From positions 1 to 64,000 of the forward strand of contig PLRU01000071.1 of the NCBI GenBank assembly GCA_003164045.1: 64,000 nucleotides of DNA. Reading direction: 5' to 3'. A program made the position numbers and the translations under genes. Origin of the DNA: Candidatus Lustribacter telmatis. GTDB taxonomy: Bacteria; Vulcanimicrobiota; Vulcanimicrobiia; Vulcanimicrobiales; Vulcanimicrobiaceae. A model generated the notes under the pieces. That model saw nothing but the letters and a program-made list of their open reading frames with translations. It was not told the DNA's origin and searched no databases. Positions 1 to 8,342 of the stretch are shown one piece after another (position 1 is the stretch's first letter; every line of letters begins with the position of its first letter).

Positions 1-1
1 G

Positions 2-1621
2 ATCGAGCGCGACGACGTTGCCCGACACGAAGCTCTCGCCGAACTTGCCCGCACGAATATGGTCGAGAAAGACTCGGAGGAGAAGTTCCGGGGTTTCCTG
101 ACCGCAAGTCCCGATCCGATGCTCGTAGTCGATGAAGCAGGTTGCATCGTGATCGCGAGTCGACGCAGCGAGAGGTTATTCGGCTATTTGCAGGATCAAC
201 TCGTCGGGCAGCCGGCTAGCCTGCTCATTCCGGAGCGGTTCAGAGCGTTGCACGACCGGAACGTGCGCGTGCTTTTAGGTAACCCGGCCGACGTTGGGAT
301 GGGTGTCGGCTCGAAGCAATATGAGTTGCAGGAGCTGTTTGGACTCCGCCAGGACGGGAGCGAGTTTCCGCTCGAGATGAGCCTGAGCCCGCACCGAACG
401 TCCACGGGTTCGGTTTTGATTGTGGCGATGCGCGACGTGTCCATGCGCAAGCAGACCGAAGCGGCCTTGCAGCAAGCACAGAAGATGGAGGCCGTCGGGC
501 ATCTTACGAGCGGGGTCGCGCACGATTTCAACAACGTTCTCGGCGCGGTAATCGGCAATTTGGATCTCCTCGCCGAGGTGATCGTCGATAACCCCAAGGC
601 GGTTCACCATGCAGAGCAGTCACTGGCGGCCGCACTTTCGGGAGCGGAACTGGTAAAGCGGATGCTCGCGTTTTCTCGTCGTCAGCCGCTGCATCTCAAG
701 CCGCTCGACCTCCGAGCAACGATGGCTTCGGTCGTCCCGCTCATTCGACGCACCTTGAGCGAGCAGATCGTGATCGTCGAAACCCTGGTGGACGATCTTT
801 GGCTAGCCATAGCGGATTCATCGCAAATCGAGAACGCTGTCCTCAACCTCGCGATCAACTCGCGCGATGCCATGCCCGACGGCGGCACGTTAACCATCGA
901 TTGCCGGAACGCGACTGTGGATGAGACGTACGCCCCGGCCTACGGCACGGAGTTTCAGCCGGGCGACTACATCGTCATCTCCGTCACCGACACCGGCAAC
1001 GGTATGGCCGCGGATGTCGTAGCCCGGGCATTCGACCCGTTCTTCACGACCAAGGAGCAGGGCGTGGGTACCGGTTTGGGTCTGAGCATGGTGTTCGGAA
1101 CGATGAAGCAGTCGGGCGGAACGGCGCGGATCTACAGCGAGCCCGGACAGGGTACGACCGTGCAGCTCTACTTACCACGCACGACGATTCCGGTGAAGTC
1201 TGAAAACGGTCATGCGATCGACGCTGTCGTGCCGTCCCGCGGCAACGAGCGCGTGCTAGTGGTGGAGGACAACGAACGGATCCGCGACGTGAGCTGCACG
1301 ATACTAGCGGATCTCGGGTATCGGATCGAGGCAGTCGATAGCGCCGATGAGGCGCTGGCTCGCATCGCCAGCGGGAGCCGGTTCGAGCTCGTCTTCAGCG
1401 ATGTCGTCATGCCGGGGACTCATACCGGACTCACGCTAGCGCGAGCGCTTCGTACGCTCGATCAGCACCTTAAGATCGTCCTCACTTCCGGCTATACAAG
1501 CCCGGGCAAGTTCCAAGACGAGCTCACGGATCTCGGCATCGAACTCATTTCTAAACCTTTTCGAAAGGCTGAGCTCGCTACTCTGATCCGCAGGGTTCTC
1601 GACGAGCCGGAGTCGCCCTAG
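2..1621 (+). CDS. PAS-domain hybrid histidine kinase with C-terminal receiver (5' partial)
   Basis: Sensor kinase that would autophosphorylate on His and pass phosphate to its own receiver and to partner regulators. Seen in order: a PAS domain near residues 28-140, a HisKA phosphoacceptor (AHDFNN, His about 174), an HATPase_c domain with the N box (NLAINSRDAM), a DTGNGM G1 box and a GTGLGLS G2 box, then a receiver with acceptor Asp about 467 (FSDVVMPG) and the conserved KPF lysine. The frame stays open to the left edge, reading a helical charged stretch, and the first ATG at 59 has no Shine-Dalgarno, so the true start probably lies outside the window. It ends 2 bases before a receiver-EAL gene and likely belongs to the same c-di-GMP/chemosensory island. 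The sensed signal is unknown. Confidence 0.9.
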   Translation: MERDDVARHEALAELARTNMVEKDSEEKFRGFLTASPDPMLVVDEAGCIVIASRRSERLFGYLQDQLVGQPASLLIPERFRALHDRNVRVLLGNPADVGMGVGSKQYELQELFGLRQDGSEFPLEMSLSPHRTSTGSVLIVAMRDVSMRKQTEAALQQAQKMEAVGHLTSGVAHDFNNVLGAVIGNLDLLAEVIVDNPKAVHHAEQSLAAALSGAELVKRMLAFSRRQPLHLKPLDLRATMASVVPLIRRTLSEQIVIVETLVDDLWLAIADSSQIENAVLNLAINSRDAMPDGGTLTIDCRNATVDETYAPAYGTEFQPGDYIVISVTDTGNGMAADVVARAFDPFFTTKEQGVGTGLGLSMVFGTMKQSGGTARIYSEPGQGTTVQLYLPRTTIPVKSENGHAIDAVVPSRGNERVLVVEDNERIRDVSCTILADLGYRIEAVDSADEALARIASGSRFELVFSDVVMPGTHTGLTLARALRTLDQHLKIVLTSGYTSPGKFQDELTDLGIELISKPFRKAELATLIRRVLDEPESP

Positions 1622-1623
1622 AA

Positions 1624-2820
1624 ATGCATCTGCTCGTTCTCGATGACGAAGTACAGCTCGGCACCTTCGTTGCAGACGTCGCGACCGGTGCGGGCTGGAC
1701 CGCCGAGACCGCAGCGCATAAGGCGGATTTCCGGTCGCAGTTGTTTCGCCGGCTCCCCGATGCAGTAATCCTCGATCTCCACCTGGGCGAGACCGACGGC
1801 ATCTCCGAAATGCGCTTTCTGGCGCAATGTCAATTTCGGGGACCGATCGGCCTCATGAGTGGTTTCGATCAGCGCGTGCTCTCGTCGGCTAAACAAATAG
1901 GCGGCTCGCTGGGTCTCGATGTCGTCGAAGTTCTTGAAAAGCCGATCCGTGTTGCCACCTTGCGTGGCGTCCTCGCGGTATTCGAGCAACTGCTGGCAGG
2001 CAAGCCCGCCGCCGGCCCGCTGCAGGTTGGCGCTCCCGGCAAACCGGCCGCTAATCTTACGTCTGCTGAGTTGGACGGTGCCCTACGTTCGAATGAAATG
2101 GAGCTTTATTATCAGCCGATCGTTGCCGCAGATACGCTAAAGGTGAGTCACGTCGAGGCGCTCATCCGTTGGAACCATCCACGCTGCGGTCTGATTTTTC
2201 CCGGAGCGTTCATGCCGCTTGCAGAGGCGAATCAAAAGATCATCGATCGCTTGACCGACTGGGTGCTCTCCGCCGCCGCCGCGCATGTCCGAACGCTTCG
2301 TCAATTACGCGTGCCGGTTCCAGTTGCGGTGAACATCTCTGCTGCGAACCTTCGTTCGGTCGAATATCCGGACCACATCGAGTCGATACTCGGCCCCGGG
2401 CTCGAACCGGGTTCAATCTTGTTCGAGGTAACTGAGAGCGTCGCTACCCGCAATCCGCTTGCCGCGGACATCTTAACCCGCCTGCGCCTGAAAGGCTTCG
2501 AATTATCGATTGACGACTTCGGAACGGGCTACTCCTCGCTCGAGGCGTTGCGGCGCATCCCGTTCTCCAACATCAAGGTCGACCAGACATTCGTCGCCGA
2601 TCTCGCGTGGTCGAAGGACAGTCTCGCGATTGTGAATTCGGTGGTGGCATTGGCGCGCAGCATGCAACTTGCGAGCATTGCCGAGGGCGTGGAAACCTTG
2701 GACGTCGCAAGGCAGCTCATCGATCTCGGGATCGATCATCTGCAGGGCTACCACTACAGTCGCCCGATCCCGTTCGGGCAACTCGTCCCATGGCTGCAGG
2801 AGCGCTCGACGGCGCCTTGA
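1624..2820 (+). CDS. Response regulator with EAL c-di-GMP phosphodiesterase domain
   Basis: Predicted phosphorylation-controlled hydrolase of cyclic di-GMP. The receiver covers residues 1-120 with acceptor Asp51 (ILDLHLGE) and the conserved lysine in LEKPI. The EAL domain covers about 145-395 and keeps the family's catalytic signature: EAL at 178-180, AVNIS Asn, FEVTES Glu, the DDFGTGYSS metal site, IKVDQ Lys, AEGVE Glu and QGYHYSRP Gln, so it looks active. It lies 2 bases after the hybrid kinase and 11 bases before a receiver-GGDEF protein, so opposing c-di-GMP enzymes sit side by side. The kinase upstream is the obvious phosphodonor; the downstream CheA is an alternative. Cytoplasmic, no membrane segment. 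Confidence 0.92.
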   Translation: MHLLVLDDEVQLGTFVADVATGAGWTAETAAHKADFRSQLFRRLPDAVILDLHLGETDGISEMRFLAQCQFRGPIGLMSGFDQRVLSSAKQIGGSLGLDVVEVLEKPIRVATLRGVLAVFEQLLAGKPAAGPLQVGAPGKPAANLTSAELDGALRSNEMELYYQPIVAADTLKVSHVEALIRWNHPRCGLIFPGAFMPLAEANQKIIDRLTDWVLSAAAAHVRTLRQLRVPVPVAVNISAANLRSVEYPDHIESILGPGLEPGSILFEVTESVATRNPLAADILTRLRLKGFELSIDDFGTGYSSLEALRRIPFSNIKVDQTFVADLAWSKDSLAIVNSVVALARSMQLASIAEGVETLDVARQLIDLGIDHLQGYHYSRPIPFGQLVPWLQERSTAP

Positions 2821-2831
2821 GGGATTCGATT

Positions 2832-4304
2832 GTGCAGCACGTTGTGATCGTAGACGACGATCGTCTGAACCTGGAGCTCGTGCGGGAGATCGTAGAGAGC
2901 ATGCGCGACACGGCCGCGCATGCGTTCCTATCGTCGGCTGCGGCCTTGACCTGGTGCGAGCACCACGATGTCGATTGTTTCATCCTGGATCATCATATGC
3001 CGGCGCCGGACGGAATCGAGATGATCCGGATCATTCGCAACATCGCACGCTTCTCACTCATCCCGATCGTAATCGTGACGGGAACGCACGAGCGCGAGGT
3101 GCGCCGGCGCGCGCTGCGAGCCGGAGCAGACGATTTCATCGAAAAGCCGCTCGACTATCAGGAGCTTGTATCGCGCATCTCCACCTTACTTGCGCTGCAG
3201 GACGCTCGCCGGCGCTTAGAGATGAATGTCGAGAGTCTCGAAGGATCGCTGGTTGAGGCGGAAGCGCGTTCCCGCGATCATGCGGAGCGGCTTGAGGCGC
3301 TCTGGCGCATCGTTAGCAATCCGGGTCTTCGAGAAGAAGAAATGTTACACGCGATGTTGCGTCAGGGCGCTTCTGCGATTCGCCCCGGGCACATCTTTCA
3401 CGGGCTGCTTTCGAGGATCGATGGTTCGGAGATCGTCGTAGAGGCCAGTTATAGCGACGAACGCGACGAGCAACGGCTCAACGCTGTGCTCGCCGTAGGC
3501 CGGCGAACACCCGTCGAAGACAGCGCCTTGAACGACGTGCTGCCGACGGAAGCGATACGCTCTTGGGATGACGTCCGTACGGACGAACAAATTCCCGCGC
3601 GCTCGCCAGTCCGCGCTCTTGGCTGGCGAAGCCTAGTATTGGTGCCCTTCAAGGCCGGCTCGGTGACTTTTGTCCTCACGTTTGCATCGTTTCGTCCGAC
3701 GGAGAAAGCCTTCGGCTCTCAGGACCATGCCTACGCCGAAATCATCGCGTCCCTCTTCTCAATGCACATGCAACAGCGTTGGCAGGCGGAGCGGATCACA
3801 TTCCAACTCCACCACGATTCGCTGACCGGTCTGCTCAATCGGGTGCAGATCCGGAACGCCGGGCGTGCGGCGTTCCGGACGTCGCCGACGGTCGGGATCG
3901 CGATCGTCGATGTCGATCGGCTTCGGGATGTAAACCAAACGCACGGTCATATCATCGGCGACGCCATCATCGTCGAAGTTGCGGCCGCGCTGGCAAAGCA
4001 GGCGCGCGACGGCGAAGTCGTCGCGCGCGTGGGCGGCGATTCCTTTGCCATGCTTTTCCCGGCGGTAACATCGCGTCAGTGGCTGGCGGATCGGCTTTCC
4101 GCGTACAAGGCCGTCTTCGAACAGCCCTTTTCGACAGGCGACCGCGAGGGCAAAGAGACGGTCGCGGTTTCGGCGACGATCGGGCTGGCCGTGGCGCCCG
4201 ACGACGGGGGCTCGTTCGACGAGTTGCTGCTTCGAGCCGAGGCCGTCTGCATCGACGCGAAGCGGGCCGCCCCGGAGCGCATCGTTCTTGCCGGGGCGAG
4301 GTGA
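2832..4304 (+). CDS. Response regulator with GAF and degenerate GGDEF domain (WspR-like output)
   Basis: Order: receiver (residues 1-125, acceptor Asp53 in ILDHHMPAPDG, FIEKP lysine), a coiled linker, a GAF-like domain, and a C-terminal GGDEF domain. The GGDEF keeps the first metal Asp and GHIIGD segment, but the signature is GGDSF (401-405): the Glu at position four is Ser. The upstream inhibitory-site position reads RDGE instead of RxxD. It may be a weak cyclase or a GTP/c-di-GMP-binding receptor. The start chosen is GTG, because a GAGGG ribosome site lies 8 bases upstream and the receiver begins there; an in-frame GTG at 2607 would add residues that are only a shadow of the EAL gene. Its position at the head of the chemosensory operon makes it the likely WspR equivalent. 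Confidence 0.87.
   Translation: MQHVVIVDDDRLNLELVREIVESMRDTAAHAFLSSAAALTWCEHHDVDCFILDHHMPAPDGIEMIRIIRNIARFSLIPIVIVTGTHEREVRRRALRAGADDFIEKPLDYQELVSRISTLLALQDARRRLEMNVESLEGSLVEAEARSRDHAERLEALWRIVSNPGLREEEMLHAMLRQGASAIRPGHIFHGLLSRIDGSEIVVEASYSDERDEQRLNAVLAVGRRTPVEDSALNDVLPTEAIRSWDDVRTDEQIPARSPVRALGWRSLVLVPFKAGSVTFVLTFASFRPTEKAFGSQDHAYAEIIASLFSMHMQQRWQAERITFQLHHDSLTGLLNRVQIRNAGRAAFRTSPTVGIAIVDVDRLRDVNQTHGHIIGDAIIVEVAAALAKQARDGEVVARVGGDSFAMLFPAVTSRQWLADRLSAYKAVFEQPFSTGDREGKETVAVSATIGLAVAPDDGGSFDELLLRAEAVCIDAKRAAPERIVLAGAR
4298..4304 (+). promoter_or_regulatory. Ribosome binding site deciding the CheW start
   Basis: GAGGTGA, a 7-base match to the 16S anti-Shine-Dalgarno, ends 5 bases before ATG 4310. 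It overlaps the stop codon of the preceding GGDEF gene, which argues for ATG 4310 over the in-frame GTG at 4301 and for translational coupling of the two genes. Confidence 0.7.
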
Positions 4305-4309
4305 GCGCG

Positions 4310-4777
4310 ATGGATTTCGTGATTGTCGAGTTGGAAGGACAGCGTTACGGGCTGCGCGCCGACGCAGTCCGTGAGGTCGTGCGTGCGGGGACGATCACGC
4401 ACTTGCCCAACGCGCCGGCTGCGGTTGAGGGCGTCATCAACGTTCGTGGAGCACTCGTCGCCGTCTTAGATCTGCGCGGGCGTTTTGGTTTGGCCGAACG
4501 ACCGCTCGACCCATCGGAGTACTTCGTGCTCGCTCGTGCGGGCGATCGTGACGTGGCGCTGCGCGTCGATGGTGCCATCGGTTTGGTCGCAGTCGAATCG
4601 GCCGCCGTCGACCGCGCCGAACCGATCCTGCGCCGGAGCCGGTACATCGCCGGCGTCGTCAAGATCGACGGCGGCCTCGTCTTGATCCACGATCTCGAAT
4701 CATTTCTCTCCGAAGCCGAAGCAGCGACGGTAGACGAGGCTCTTGCCGCGCACGCAGTTGCCGGGGCAGTGGCGTGA
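4310..4777 (+). CDS. cheW: CheW-type coupling protein (first copy)
   Basis: A single CheW domain of 155 residues that would link the chemoreceptor to CheA in the signalling array. Family hallmarks are VEGVINVRGALVAVLDLRGRFG near residues 40-60 and a second half ending YIAGVVKIDGGLVLIHDLE. There is no other domain, signal or membrane segment. It starts 5 bases after a near-perfect ribosome site and overlaps the next gene, cheR, by a GTGA junction, so the two should be translated together. By position it corresponds to WspB of the Wsp system. A second, N-terminally longer CheW lies after cheR, which is also the Wsp arrangement. Confidence 0.93.
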   Translation: MDFVIVELEGQRYGLRADAVREVVRAGTITHLPNAPAAVEGVINVRGALVAVLDLRGRFGLAERPLDPSEYFVLARAGDRDVALRVDGAIGLVAVESAAVDRAEPILRRSRYIAGVVKIDGGLVLIHDLESFLSEAEAATVDEALAAHAVAGAVA

Positions 4778-6258
4778 TCGAACTGCCGTGGTCCGATACG
4801 GAATTTGCCGCGGTGGCAGGGGTCGTGGCCGAGCGCACGGGGCTCGTCTTCCCGCATGCACGCCGGACCGCCGTAGAGCGGGGCGTACGCGAGGCCATGG
4901 CGCGGTCTGCGACGGTCGACCTTCGCGCCTACGGCGCACTGCTCGCACGGGACAGCGCGCTGCTTGACGACCTGGTCACCGAATTGACCATCGGTGAAAC
5001 GTACTTCTTTCGCGAGCCGAAGCATTTCGCGTTCGTTCGGGAGTCGTTGCTTCCCGATGTCGTGCAGCGCCGCGGTGCCGGGCACGCGGTGCGGGCGTGG
5101 AGTGCCGGCTGTTCGACCGGCGAAGAAGCGTACTCGCTAGCGATCCTGCTCGACGAGGCGCACCTGCCCGAGCGGCCGTACGTCCTGGCGACGGACCTCT
5201 CGCGGAAGTCGCTGCAGACGGCTCGGTCCGCGAGTTACCGGGTGTGGTCGCTGCGCGGCGTCCCTGCGACGACGATCGCGCGCTACTTCCGACACGAGCC
5301 TGGTGCGGACGGCTCGCGAAACTCGGGCCGCTACGATCTCGACGCGCGCTTTCGCAATCGGGTGACGTTTGAGTATCTCAACTTCGCACTCGATTCGTAT
5401 CCCGCACTGGACACGGGCACGTGGGGCATGGATCTCATCTTCTGCCGAAACGTGCTGATCTACCTCGATCGCCGGACGACTGCATACGTGGCGGAACGTC
5501 TCCGGCGATGTCTCGCGACCGATGGCTGGATCGTGACGGCTTCGTCGGACCCGATGCTCTCGGAATTCACCGATCTGGAGCCCACGCGAACGGATTGGGG
5601 CGTGTTTTACCGGCGCACGAAAAGAACGTCCCTCGCGCCCGCAATGAACCGGGAAAGCGCAACCGTTCCGGTCGTGCTTCGGCCGGCGATCGCAGAGCGC
5701 GCCTCACCGCTCGCGGTCGCCGCGGAGTCGGAAGAGCACGCTATCACGAGCGACTGCCTCGTGCTCACGCGGGCCGAAGCTGCCATGGCAGCCGGCGCGT
5801 ACCGGCAAGCGGCTGAAGGGTTGCGAGATCTGCTTGCTGATGCGAGCGCGAGCGCGCTACACGTGCGAGCACTTGCCAACGTCGAAGTTGCCGAGGCGGA
5901 GCGCGCATGCACCGCAGCGCTCGGACGGCATCCCTTGTCGGTCGAACATCACTATCTCCGTGCGGTCCTGCTCGTCGCGCTCGTGCGCTTCGATGAAGCG
6001 ATTCGGGTTGCTCGACGGATCGTGTATCTCGACGGCAACTCGGCAATCGGCTACTTCATACTAGGTGGCTTGCTGCGGCGAACCGACGATCTCGCCGGCG
6101 CCCGTCGCGCGTACCGCAACGCGCACGACCTGCTGCTCGCGCAGCCCGCCGATGCATTGGTGCCGCTTTCCGACGGCGAGCGTGCGGGCCGTTTGGCCGA
6201 ACTTGCATCGATCGAGTTGGAAATGCTGAGCGATACGCCGATCCGGATGCCGCAGTGA
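4774..6258 (+). CDS. cheR: CheR-type protein-glutamate methyltransferase with C-terminal TPR region
   Basis: Methylates glutamates of the chemoreceptor with SAM during adaptation. The CheR domain fills residues 1-280: GETYFFREP, the SAM-binding AGCSTGEEAYS, ATDLS, and the DLIFCRNVLIYLD block are all present. Residues about 330-480 are alanine-rich helical repeats of TPR type, as in WspC-like CheR proteins, where the TPR part docks onto signalling partners. The GTG start overlaps the stop of cheW, and the end overlaps the next cheW, both by four bases. At 494 residues it is longer than a plain CheR (about 280). Cytoplasmic. Confidence 0.93.
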   Translation: MIELPWSDTEFAAVAGVVAERTGLVFPHARRTAVERGVREAMARSATVDLRAYGALLARDSALLDDLVTELTIGETYFFREPKHFAFVRESLLPDVVQRRGAGHAVRAWSAGCSTGEEAYSLAILLDEAHLPERPYVLATDLSRKSLQTARSASYRVWSLRGVPATTIARYFRHEPGADGSRNSGRYDLDARFRNRVTFEYLNFALDSYPALDTGTWGMDLIFCRNVLIYLDRRTTAYVAERLRRCLATDGWIVTASSDPMLSEFTDLEPTRTDWGVFYRRTKRTSLAPAMNRESATVPVVLRPAIAERASPLAVAAESEEHAITSDCLVLTRAEAAMAAGAYRQAAEGLRDLLADASASALHVRALANVEVAEAERACTAALGRHPLSVEHHYLRAVLLVALVRFDEAIRVARRIVYLDGNSAIGYFILGGLLRRTDDLAGARRAYRNAHDLLLAQPADALVPLSDGERAGRLAELASIELEMLSDTPIRMPQ

Positions 6259-6770
6259 TCGATAAGCGAACGATCCTCGACGAACGGGCGCGCCGTCTGG
6301 CGGTCGTCATCGGCGACGCCTCGACCGCACCGAGCGCAGTCGTGCTCGAAGTCGCCACGTTTACTCTTTCCGGCGAGCAATACGCGATCGAAACGCGCTA
6401 CATCCGGGAAATCATTCCACTCGCCGACTTCACGCCGGTGCCTCACAGTCCGAGTATCCTCTTCGGCGTCGCTAACTTGAATGGTGACGTCTTGGCGGTC
6501 TTCGATCTCCGTCCGTTGCTCGGGCTTGGGCTGGGCAGCATTTCGGATTTGTGCCGCGTGATCGTGTTGGGAACCGAGCGCGCGGAGTTCGGCGTGCTGG
6601 CGGACGCGGTTCACGAGGTGACGACGTTCCCGGCGGCTACCTTGTTCGACCTCGCCGGAGGCACTGACCAGCATCGATACGTGCGCGGCGTAACGACGGA
6701 TGCGTTGGCAGTGCTCGACGGTCAGCTCATGTTGAACGACACCCGGTTTTCCATCGACGATGGACGGTAG
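6255..6770 (+). CDS. cheW: CheW-type coupling protein (second copy, N-terminal extension)
   Basis: CheW domain from about residue 30 to 171, preceded by a charged 30-residue extension (DKRTILDERARRLA) that resembles the longer WspD-type coupling protein. Characteristic segments are FTLSGEQYAIETRYIREI, FGVANLNGDVLAVFDLRPLLG and RGVTTDALAVLDGQLML. The GTG start overlaps the stop of cheR by four bases, so expression is coupled. Two CheW paralogues around a CheR-TPR gene is diagnostic of Wsp-like clusters rather than of flagellar chemotaxis operons. It would couple the chemoreceptor encoded next to the CheA kinase further down. Confidence 0.92.
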   Translation: MIDKRTILDERARRLAVVIGDASTAPSAVVLEVATFTLSGEQYAIETRYIREIIPLADFTPVPHSPSILFGVANLNGDVLAVFDLRPLLGLGLGSISDLCRVIVLGTERAEFGVLADAVHEVTTFPAATLFDLAGGTDQHRYVRGVTTDALAVLDGQLMLNDTRFSIDDGR

Positions 6771-6794
6771 CACGAGTTTGGAAAGGACAACGGT

Positions 6795-8342
6795 ATGAGC
6801 ACGATCGCAGCAGCGATAAAGGGCTGGTTCACAGGGGAAGAAATCGTTCGAAACCTCGTGGTCGCTATAGCAATCGGCCCGATTGCGCTATTCATCGTCG
6901 GAGCGGTCTCGGTCGCTAACACGAAGGCGTTGATCGAAGCCGAGAGCGCCGTCGATCATCAGATCGACATCCGTGGCTCGATCTATGGCACCATCAAAGG
7001 AATACTTGGCGCGGAGAGCGCGCAGCGCGGCTACCTTCTCGTGGGTAATGTCTCCTATCTCGCGCCATTCGCCGCGGCGGCAACGACGACGACCCAAAAC
7101 GCCGATGCGTTCGTACGCCTGACCGTGAATGATCCGGCACTGCAAGCTCGGTCCGTCGCGTTGCGTTCGCTCGTGAGCGACAAACTCGGCGAATTGAGAC
7201 AGACGATCTCGCTTGGCCAGACACACGGTATCGGTACTGCTTTGGCGATCGTACGGACCAATCGCGGCAAGGTCGTCATGGATCGGATCGAAGCACAGGT
7301 TGCCTTCGACTTAGCCGAGGTCGATCGCGTTCGCGCGATCGCGCGTGCTGCCGACGAAAGGTCGGCGTCTCAGAGCATCAATGTCATCATATTCGGCACG
7401 CTCGTTGCGATCGTGCTTCTGGCCGTCTTCGGCGCCGTACTCCTCCGTGGAGTACGACAGAGCATCGCACGCATCGCCGGTGTAGCAGAACGTGCGCAGA
7501 TCATCCAGACGATCCGCGAAGTGGTCAATCGGCTCACGTCGGCGATCTCGCAGATTCTCGCATCTTCGATCCAGCAGTCTACGGCCGTACAAGAGCAGGC
7601 CGCATCCGTCGCTGAGACCATGAGTACGGTCGATGAAATCACGCAGATGGCGCAGCAGTCAGCCGAACGCACGCGCGACGTGGCCGAGAGTGCCAAGAAA
7701 GCGACCGAAGTCGGGCTGGGCGGCCAACAGGTGGTGGCGCAGTCGATCAAGGGCATGACAACGGTAACCGAGTCGGCGGGTGTCGCGGCTCGGAGTGTCA
7801 CGGCATTGGCCGAGCGGGCGCAGGCGATTGGCGAGATCATCGCAAGCGTGAACGAGATCGCGGATCAGACGAACCTGCTTGCACTGAATGCCGCCATCGA
7901 AGCATCGCGCGCGGGCGAGCATGGCCGCGGCTTTTCGGTCGTCGCTACGGAGGTCAAAGCCCTGGCCGATCAGTCAAAAAAAGCGACGGCGGAAGTGCGG
8001 AAGATCCTGGGTGAGATTCAGCGCGCGATGGTTGGGGCCGTGTCATCGACGACTGAGGTCGGTAAGGGGATCACGAGCACGTTAGAAGTCGTGAGCCAAG
8101 CAGGCGTGGCAATCGACAAACTGGCGAACCTCCTTACGGACGCTTCGACTGCGGCGGCGTACGCTTCCGCGTCGAATAGCCAGCAAGCCACCGGCATCGC
8201 GCAGATCAACCAGGCGATGCAAGACATCAATCTGGGAGCGGCACAGGTCGCCTCGGCGGCGAGCCAGTCGAAAGGGGCGGCCGAAGAGTTAGCCGATCTG
8301 GCGAACAAGCTCAACGACCTGCTGCTTCGCTATGATGCGTAG
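6795..8342 (+). CDS. Methyl-accepting chemotaxis protein with CHASE3-like sensor domain
   Basis: Membrane chemoreceptor of 515 residues. An N-terminal segment (about 17-40) and a second (about 195-217) flank a periplasmic helical region with the CHASE3-like [12 protein letters not shown] motif. The cytoplasmic signalling hairpin carries the invariant tip [22 protein letters not shown] followed by [22 protein letters not shown]. No HAMP domain is recognisable between the second membrane segment and the long signalling helix, which is unusual. A ribosome site AAAGGA precedes the start. It is the only receptor in the cluster and corresponds to WspA, the surface-contact sensor in Pseudomonas; the stimulus here is not known. 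Confidence 0.93.
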   Translation: MSTIAAAIKGWFTGEEIVRNLVVAIAIGPIALFIVGAVSVANTKALIEAESAVDHQIDIRGSIYGTIKGILGAESAQRGYLLVGNVSYLAPFAAAATTTTQNADAFVRLTVNDPALQARSVALRSLVSDKLGELRQTISLGQTHGIGTALAIVRTNRGKVVMDRIEAQVAFDLAEVDRVRAIARAADERSASQSINVIIFGTLVAIVLLAVFGAVLLRGVRQSIARIAGVAERAQIIQTIREVVNRLTSAISQILASSIQQSTAVQEQAASVAETMSTVDEITQMAQQSAERTRDVAESAKKATEVGLGGQQVVAQSIKGMTTVTESAGVAARSVTALAERAQAIGEIIASVNEIADQTNLLALNAAIEASRAGEHGRGFSVVATEVKALADQSKKATAEVRKILGEIQRAMVGAVSSTTEVGKGITSTLEVVSQAGVAIDKLANLLTDASTAAAYASASNSQQATGIAQINQAMQDINLGAAQVASAASQSKGAAEELADLANKLNDLLLRYDA

